Assembly: GCF_014192915.1 (NCBI RefSeq)
Contig: NZ_JACHYN010000014.1
Coordinates: 116,454 to 180,453, forward strand
Source: Azospirillum sp. OGB3
Lineage (GTDB): Bacteria; Pseudomonadota; Alphaproteobacteria; Azospirillales; Azospirillaceae
Direction: 5' to 3'
DNA length: 64,000 bases
Part shown: piece after piece, positions 63,331 through 64,000 of the stretch
Layout of the letters: each line of letters begins with the position of its first letter
Numbering within the stretch: position 1 is the first letter of the stretch
Notes under the pieces: model-generated
The model's input: only the letters and a program-made list of their open reading frames with translations
What the model was told of the DNA's origin: nothing
The model's database searches: none
Program-made: the position numbers and the translations under genes

Positions 63331-64000
63331 CCTCCTATTGCTTCCTCACACGTTTCGGACCGTTGTGGCGGCGGGCTGTTCGGCCGCCCAAGGAGCTGCC
63401 ACTTTCTATAGGCGACCATGAGCACCCTTTTTGTCACTGTCAACCCGATAGGGGTATCTGCGTCAATTGGTTGGGCGCACCAGGGCTGTCTTCTCCCCCG
63501 GCTCTGCGCACCGCCATGGCGGGACGCTCGATCCGGGGAGGGACGGACATACACCGAATCCAGCTTGGACTACGGTGATAAGTCGCTCCGTGAAGAATTT
63601 TTCATGGAAATGCAAAAAGGGCTTGCGTCGTTCGATGGGGTGCGCTTATAAACCGCTCCACCGACGCAGCGCCGCTGACAAACGCGGCAGCGACGGATCA
63701 AAAAGCGGGTGACGATCCAAAGAACGGCGCCAAGCACTCGGCGCTGTTTGCTTCGTCTCCGGATTTCTGGTTCTTCGGTTCATGCTCTGGCGGCTCACTC
63801 CTCTAGGGGAATGGGCGCGGGGTGTTGCGGCTCTCCGGGAGCCGCGGGATCTTGGATATCGTTGATACCGTGTTGTGAGAAGGGATGCGCAGGCGGCGGT
63901 TTTGGCCGTTGGCCGCGGACCGGTTCCGGAGTGGGACTGGCATCGCGGGTCGCTTGAGCATCTCGGTCAAGCAGTAAGAGACGAACAGTTTCGAAGGCTT
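63331..64000 (+). other. 670-bp terminal region without a confident gene; probable rRNA leader
   Basis: No coding frame has family support. AT-rich 63590-63620, a promoter at 63623-63652, and a GC-rich leader with hairpins (GGCGCC AAGCACTC GGCGCT-like near 63726-63750). No 16S start (AGAGTTTGAT) is reached within the window. Confidence 0.45.
63623..63652 (+). promoter_or_regulatory. rRNA-type promoter
   Basis: -35 TTGCGT (63623-63628), 18-nt spacer, -10 TATAAA (63647-63652). An A/T-rich stretch upstream (63593-63620) resembles an UP element, and the region after the -10 is GC-rich (CCGCTCC), as expected for stringently controlled stable-RNA promoters. Confidence 0.6.

Noticed and set aside
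63331..64000. rRNA gene body or tRNA
   Set aside because: No conserved 16S start or tRNA fold is present within the window; only a promoter-like region can be supported.

Overview
The window is a GC-rich (roughly 68-70% by eye) chromosomal segment that fits an Azospirillum-like member of the Rhodospirillales (Alphaproteobacteria). The clues are the class-typical chvI-chvG-hprK-rapZ-EIIA-HPr-EI block, an argD-argF-hslO cluster, a phasin, a MeaB GTPase, ahcY with an ATAAAG/CTTTAT palindrome, and the overall codon style. The assignment is inferred from gene content, not from a search.

Layout. 1-5.8 kb: heme oxygenase, meaB, phasin, rpmB (L28), an outer-membrane protein, recX and an orphan ABC-2 permease. 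5.8-9.7 kb: argD-argF, hslO and a lipoprotein. 9.7-16 kb: an unassigned protein, ahcY (minus), a PAP2 phosphatase, two small hypothetical genes, a cluster of perfect hairpins, and a LysR-type HTH fused to a TrpD2/YbiB-like domain. 16-26.5 kb: an iron island. A Fiu/PiuA-like receptor is followed by a PiuC-type dioxygenase, a Sel1-repeat protein and a flavin hydroxy-acid oxidase. A convergent siderophore ABC transporter (binding protein, two permeases, ATPase) follows, then a His-rich YqjI-like PadR regulator and a DUF2218 protein. Fur-box-like palindromes precede the receptor and the binding protein, and two 140-bp palindromic repeats bracket the ABC operon. 26.6-32.4 kb: a 5'-nucleotidase-like protein with apparently lost metal ligands, a large hybrid histidine kinase and a REC-kinase protein, all translationally coupled or nearly so.

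32.4-34.8 kb is a lower-GC insert carrying one CorA-like membrane protein of unknown role. 34.8-38.9 kb is a tightly overlapping six-gene operon. It ends in a P1B-type ATPase with an S-C-A membrane motif, and includes three proteins sharing a cysteine-free PGRxR module plus three small membrane or linker proteins. 38.9-44.5 kb: a vitamin B12 uptake operon (btuB, binding protein, permease, ATPase, unknown) behind a cobalamin riboswitch. 44.6-46.1 kb: a TerC-family gene with a duplicated structured leader motif that I cannot match to a known RNA. 46.3-48.5 kb: three poorly characterised genes.

48.9-56.2 kb (minus strand) holds the regulatory PTS and ChvG/ChvI block. HprK, EI, HPr and EIIA-Man form a phosphorelay without sugar permeases, and RapZ and the acid/envelope-sensing two-component system share the operon. 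Next to it is a HugZ-like heme protein and then pckG, a GTP-type PEP carboxykinase at the locus that in related genera usually holds ATP-type pckA. 59.8-63.3 kb: motA, an acyltransferase-like protein, a 57-aa gene and an M23 peptidase. The last 400 bp contain a promoter with an AT-rich upstream element and GC-rich discriminator, resembling the start of an rRNA operon that lies beyond the window edge.

No tRNA, rRNA body, intact insertion sequence or CRISPR array was recognised. The best candidates for under-described biology are the PGRxR/P-type ATPase operon, the duplicated TerC leader motif, the HTH-TrpD2 fusion and the pseudo-nucleotidase next to a sensor kinase.
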